A DNA stretch of 8,998 nucleotides, taken from JAIPEL01 sp050115795. GTDB taxonomy: Bacteria > Desulfobacterota > Desulfobacteria > Desulfobacterales > CAFBRK01. The notes under the pieces are model-generated. The model saw only the letters and a program-made list of their open reading frames with translations. It was not told the DNA's origin and did no database searches. Location of the stretch: positions 1-8,998 of the forward strand of contig JASFPT010000163.1 in the NCBI GenBank assembly GCA_050115795.1, given 5' to 3'. Position 1 is the first letter of the stretch. Each line of letters starts with the position of its first letter. The translations under genes were made by a program, and so were the position numbers. Below are positions 5,975-8,998 of the stretch, one piece after another.

Positions 5975-8173
5975 TTATCCGGCCCCACCGCCTTGCGCCT
6001 CTTTCATTTTCCCGACGATGAAGCTGGCCACATGCCGTCCTTTGGTCCCCCTGCCGAATCCCGCATCCATCCCGCAGTCGACGGCCATGGCGTCGTTGAC
6101 CTGAGTGCCGCCCGCGATCAGGATCAGGCCGTCGCGGATGCCCCGCTCGACAGCCAGGTCGTGCAGCCGGCGCATGTTGATCCTGTGAATATCGTTGTGG
6201 GAGATGATCGTCGAAATCAAGGCGGCTTTGGCGCCGGTTTCCTGGACGGCGTCCAGCACCTTGGATACCGGAACGGAGGTGCCCAGGTAATGGCAGTGGA
6301 ACCCGTACTTTTCCAGGCCGCCGTGCTTGATGTCGATGATTTCCCGCATGCCCACCGAATGTTCGTCTTCGCCCACGGTGGCCGCCACCACGTGGATGTC
6401 GCGGGGCCGGACAAAGGCTTCGATCTCACCGTCGGGAAGAAGTTCTTCTTTTTCGGCAATCACCAGCTTGCTTTTCTCCACGGCCACATCGAGCACCCCC
6501 TTGATCTCGAACAGGGACCCCTCTGCGGGATGGATCAGCCGGCGGCTGATAACCTCCGGCTCTTTGAGCCCCATTTTCCGGGACATTTCAAGGGCGGCGG
6601 CTTCGGCCACCCGCGGTTCTTCGGGAACAAAGAGCGTGACGCAGACGATGCCGTCGCCGGCCCACTCCACTTCGGGCCGCACCAGGCCGGCCGCTTTTTC
6701 CGCCTGCGGCTTTTTCAGGCGGTTGTGGACGTTGTCTGTCTCGTCCAGTTCATCGATGTAGACGATTTTGGACGGATCGCACAGGGTGCACCCGCCGTAG
6801 GCATCACAGGCCTTTTCCGGATAGGCGTTGGCGCCGAAGTGGCGGCACACCGGCGCCCCGTAATCCGGCTCCCTTTCGACGATGCTGTCTGCCGCCACGC
6901 CGCCGTTGGGGTCCCGGGCGATGCCGTCGTCGTTTCTCTCCGGGAAGTATCCGGAATCCACGAACTGGCCCTGGGCCACGGCGGCGAAATATCCGCCGTC
7001 TTCGAGAATCTCCTCGAGAAACAACACCGCGCGTTCTTTCAGCTCCCGGACCGTTTCGGGCAGGTGCCCTTCTTTTTTCAGATCGACCATCTCCTTCCAT
7101 CCGTCCAGGCCCATGAGTGTCTGGCGCGCGGTGTTCACCCCCAGGATGTTGTTGTAATGCCAGGGAACGTTGCGCCCCTCGTCCGGGGTGATCGTGCTCT
7201 GGATGTCGGCGGAGGTCATGCGGGAGATCAGGGTGTCCAGGACGTGGGTGATGGTGGCTTCGGCCATGTCGGCCTCCATGTACCGGGTGTTTTGCTGCGC
7301 CCGGAACTTGTATCCCGCAAACAGGTCCCGCAGGGCGATGGCATAGGGCAGGTCGAGCCATAGTTTGGGGGCCGGCGGTGCGGTGGGCGGTACCGTGGAA
7401 AGGGCGATATTTTCCATGGGCATTCCCGCTGCGCGGGAAAACGCGCAGTTGATGGCGTGCTGCACCAGCAGTTCGGGCATGACCTTCCAGGCTTCCTTGG
7501 CCGTGGCGTTGGCATTGTGGGCGCCGTCGATCTGGAGGATGCCGGCAGCGGCCATGATGGTCTTGGCCTCTGCCGCGTCCACGAAGGACCGGTGCATGTT
7601 GATGTTCCGGTACAGCACGTTGTACTGGGGGTCCTGGTGGGCCCCGTTGACCCCTTCTTCGGAAAACATCACCGCGATTTCGGGCCCGGCCACGCCGCTG
7701 ACGTAGGAATGAAAATTGATGGGACGGCCGACTTCCTCTTCGATCAGGTCAAGGGCCTTGCGCGAGGCGCGGACCTGCTTCCGGGAGATGGGAATGCCGC
7801 CGACGCCTTCGGGCGTCCCTTCGATGAGGCCGTCATAATGGGACTGACCGGAGGTGCGGATCACCATGAGATGATCGGCCCCGTGCCAGGCGGCCATCCG
7901 CATCCGCCGGATGTCGTCCTCGAACCGGCCCGAGGCGATCTCGGTGGTCACGACAAAGTCGCACTGGGGATCGATGTCCCCGAAATAGTGGGCCGACGGC
8001 AGCGGCACCGAATGCTTCAGGTCTTCGGAGGTGTCCTTCAGTTCAAAAGGTCCTGCTTTTTGATCCGCAACGGGTTTGCGCCAGGTCCAGCCCTTTCGTT
8101 TCGGCCGGTACTGATCCAGGTCCTTCAGGATCTCCGTCACGTCGATTTTCTCGTTTGGATCCAACCGTTTCAT
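5975..8173 (-). CDS. oraE: D-ornithine 4,5-aminomutase, large (E) subunit
   Basis: The B12- and PLP-dependent large subunit of the enzyme that moves the terminal amino group of D-ornithine to give (2R,4S)-2,4-diaminopentanoate. The 732-residue length is typical of OraE, which fuses a PLP-binding TIM barrel to a C-terminal cobalamin domain. The cobalamin motif reads DEHSVG (603-608) with His605 as the expected lower cobalt ligand. Lys616 in DIKHGG follows 11 residues later, the same spacing as His618/Lys629 of the Clostridium sticklandii protein, so it should be the PLP lysine. LISTIISHND (652-661) and LIAGGT (685-690) continue the B12 Rossmann fold. The start overlaps oraS by four bases (ATGA), with GGGAGG 10 bases upstream. 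An oddity is a cysteine group at 443, 456, 462 and 465 in the linker between the two domains. Lysine 5,6-aminomutase is less likely because its subunits divide differently. Confidence 0.96.
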   Translation of the reverse strand: MKRLDPNEKIDVTEILKDLDQYRPKRKGWTWRKPVADQKAGPFELKDTSEDLKHSVPLPSAHYFGDIDPQCDFVVTTEIASGRFEDDIRRMRMAAWHGADHLMVIRTSGQSHYDGLIEGTPEGVGGIPISRKQVRASRKALDLIEEEVGRPINFHSYVSGVAGPEIAVMFSEEGVNGAHQDPQYNVLYRNINMHRSFVDAAEAKTIMAAAGILQIDGAHNANATAKEAWKVMPELLVQHAINCAFSRAAGMPMENIALSTVPPTAPPAPKLWLDLPYAIALRDLFAGYKFRAQQNTRYMEADMAEATITHVLDTLISRMTSADIQSTITPDEGRNVPWHYNNILGVNTARQTLMGLDGWKEMVDLKKEGHLPETVRELKERAVLFLEEILEDGGYFAAVAQGQFVDSGYFPERNDDGIARDPNGGVAADSIVEREPDYGAPVCRHFGANAYPEKACDAYGGCTLCDPSKIVYIDELDETDNVHNRLKKPQAEKAAGLVRPEVEWAGDGIVCVTLFVPEEPRVAEAAALEMSRKMGLKEPEVISRRLIHPAEGSLFEIKGVLDVAVEKSKLVIAEKEELLPDGEIEAFVRPRDIHVVAATVGEDEHSVGMREIIDIKHGGLEKYGFHCHYLGTSVPVSKVLDAVQETGAKAALISTIISHNDIHRINMRRLHDLAVERGIRDGLILIAGGTQVNDAMAVDCGMDAGFGRGTKGRHVASFIVGKMKEAQGGGAG

Positions 8174-8517
8174 GACGCCAATTCCTCCCAGTACTTCCCG
8201 TCGATCAGGGAAAGGCCCGCTTCCCGGACGGAGATGCCTTTTTGCTGGGCCAGCTTGAGCACCAGGTTGCCGGCGCCGTGTCCCAGCACCCCCTTTTCCA
8301 GCATCCGGTTCACCAGCGGTTTGGTTTCCAGGCTCGAAAATCCCATGCGAAGCAGGATCGACCGCTCGATGGCGGGCGAGGTGTGCGTCCGGGCTTCGTC
8401 CACCAGGGGTTGAACGATTCGATCCACCAGGGACCAGAAATGATCGTGGAGTTGTGCGTCGGTCATGCCCGCCAGATGTTTCCGGCGGTCGTTGAAGTCA
8501 TCTTTTCTTTCTTTCAT
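8170..8517 (-). CDS. oraS: D-ornithine 4,5-aminomutase, small (S) subunit
   Basis: A 115-residue small subunit that pairs with OraE. Recognisable segments are the start MKERKDDFNDRRKHL, the central SPAIERSILLRMGFSSLET and the glycine-rich LGHGAGNLVLKLA, which agree with the clostridial OraS as I remember it. In the complex it packs against the TIM barrel of OraE. The ATG at 8517 is preferred over more upstream in-frame starts because the N-terminus then matches the family and the length is near the usual 110-120 residues. GGGAGG lies 12 bases upstream, a rather long spacer. The gene overlaps the end of ortB by 20 bases and the start of oraE by 4, so the three are translationally coupled, which suits subunits needed in fixed ratio. 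Confidence 0.94.
   Translation of the reverse strand: MKERKDDFNDRRKHLAGMTDAQLHDHFWSLVDRIVQPLVDEARTHTSPAIERSILLRMGFSSLETKPLVNRMLEKGVLGHGAGNLVLKLAQQKGISVREAGLSLIDGKYWEELAS
8184..8189 (-). promoter_or_regulatory. Ribosome binding site of oraE
   Basis: GGGAGG on the minus strand, inside the 3' end of oraS, followed by a 10-base spacer and the oraE ATG, which itself overlaps the oraS stop as ATGA. Confidence 0.65.
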
Positions 8518-8998
8518 GGGACTCGATCGCCTCCCTGACATAGGTTTCGTCGGTTTTCGTTTCGGCGGCCAGAAACGCGATGTCCGCATCGGTGACGGCT
8601 TGCCCCTCGGCAAGGGAATTGAGCGCATTTCGCAGATAGGAGCGCCGGATTCGGTTCAGATCCATTTCGACCGGTTTGATCTGGGACGGATGCTCCGGGA
8701 TGACGATGGCCTTTCCCGGCCGGTTTTCCAGCGGGTCCCCCCGCCTGACGTCGATGCCCATCTGCTTGGCCAGGTTCAACTGGCCCAGGGGGTGTTTGCC
8801 TGCACCGGTGTATTCGGTCTCCTGGACGACGATGATCTGCTCCCGGTCCATTTCCCGGGCGATGGCAAATGCGGCGGCAAGAGAGGTGTTGCCGGCCGGG
8901 CCCCGTTCCATGCCCTCGACGGCCGCCAGGGCTTCGGTCATGTAGAACACCTCGCCCTGGGTCACCGTGACGAACCGGTCCATGTACCGAAGGGAGCG
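8498..8998 (-). CDS. ortB: 2-amino-4-oxopentanoate thiolase, beta subunit (C-terminal part; start lies beyond window)
   Basis: The last 166 residues of a PLP-dependent fold-type II protein matching OrtB, the catalytic partner of OrtA. OrtAB cleaves 2-amino-4-oxopentanoate with CoA into acetyl-CoA and alanine, the final step of anaerobic ornithine breakdown. The frame is open to the right edge (RSLRY before the first ATG at 8983), so that ATG is internal and the N-terminal two thirds, with the PLP lysine, lies outside. Visible segments include TVTQGEVFYMTEALA, GPAGNTSLAAAFAIAREMD and VVQETEYTGAGKHPLGQLNLAKQMGI, followed by a helical tail with NRIRRSYLRNAL. The stop overlaps oraS by 20 bases. 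The tight link to oraS and oraE supports ornithine over lysine as the substrate of this module. Confidence 0.9.
   Translation of the reverse strand, partial: RSLRYMDRFVTVTQGEVFYMTEALAAVEGMERGPAGNTSLAAAFAIAREMDREQIIVVQETEYTGAGKHPLGQLNLAKQMGIDVRRGDPLENRPGKAIVIPEHPSQIKPVEMDLNRIRRSYLRNALNSLAEGQAVTDADIAFLAAETKTDETYVREAIESHERKKR

Noticed and set aside
5993..7363. Long open frame on the plus strand opposite oraE (456 codons)
   Set aside because: It is a shadow of oraE caused by GC-rich third positions. It has no family motifs, and the opposite strand holds an intact OraE.
5975..8517. Lysine 5,6-aminomutase (KamDE) instead of ornithine aminomutase
   Set aside because: KamD and KamE split the barrel and the B12 domain between a subunit of about 500 residues and one of about 260. 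Here a 732-residue fused subunit pairs with a 115-residue one, and ortB is the neighbour, as for ornithine.

Overview
The window is GC-rich, gene-dense bacterial DNA. Eight genes lie head to tail on the minus strand with overlaps or short gaps, so the array reads as one operon transcribed from the right edge toward position 1. Both edges cut genes: the first is missing its start and the last is missing its end. The gene content (B12-dependent amino acid fermentation, a tungsten-type aldehyde:ferredoxin oxidoreductase) indicates a strict anaerobe. A GC-rich sulfate-reducing or syntrophic Desulfobacterota lineage is my best guess, but this is inference and not a read marker.

Layout in order of transcription: ortB (C-terminal part, 8998-8498), oraS (8517-8170) and oraE (8173-5975) are the ornithine fermentation module. 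D-ornithine is rearranged to 2,4-diaminopentanoate by OraSE, and the later intermediate 2-amino-4-oxopentanoate is cleaved with CoA to acetyl-CoA and alanine by OrtAB. After a 119-bp gap that carries a perfect stem-loop inside a predicted three-way junction (5897-5952) comes a saccharopine module. It consists of a stand-alone saccharopine dehydrogenase (glutamate-forming, 5855-4503) and a stand-alone lysine-2-oxoglutarate reductase (4498-3185). These correspond to the two halves of the fused animal/plant enzyme AASS/LKR-SDH, here as separate genes and in reverse order. Next come an aldehyde:ferredoxin oxidoreductase (3145-1316), a MoaD/ThiS-type sulfur carrier ending in Gly-Gly (1299-1069), and the first 340 codons of a GlmL/MutL-type ATPase (1020-1), the probable reactivator of the B12 mutase at the head of the operon.

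The most interesting reading is functional. The saccharopine pair would turn lysine plus 2-oxoglutarate into glutamate and 2-aminoadipate 6-semialdehyde, an aldehyde. The next gene is an aldehyde oxidoreductase with all four cluster cysteines, followed by a pterin-cofactor sulfur carrier. This suggests an anaerobic saccharopine route in which a tungsten enzyme replaces the NAD-dependent semialdehyde dehydrogenase and yields reduced ferredoxin, encoded together with ornithine fermentation. The enzyme families are well supported by sequence. The coupling of AOR to the lysine semialdehyde is a hypothesis.

No tRNA, rRNA, CRISPR array, mobile element, clear promoter or intrinsic terminator was seen. 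There is no gene-free stretch above 120 bases.
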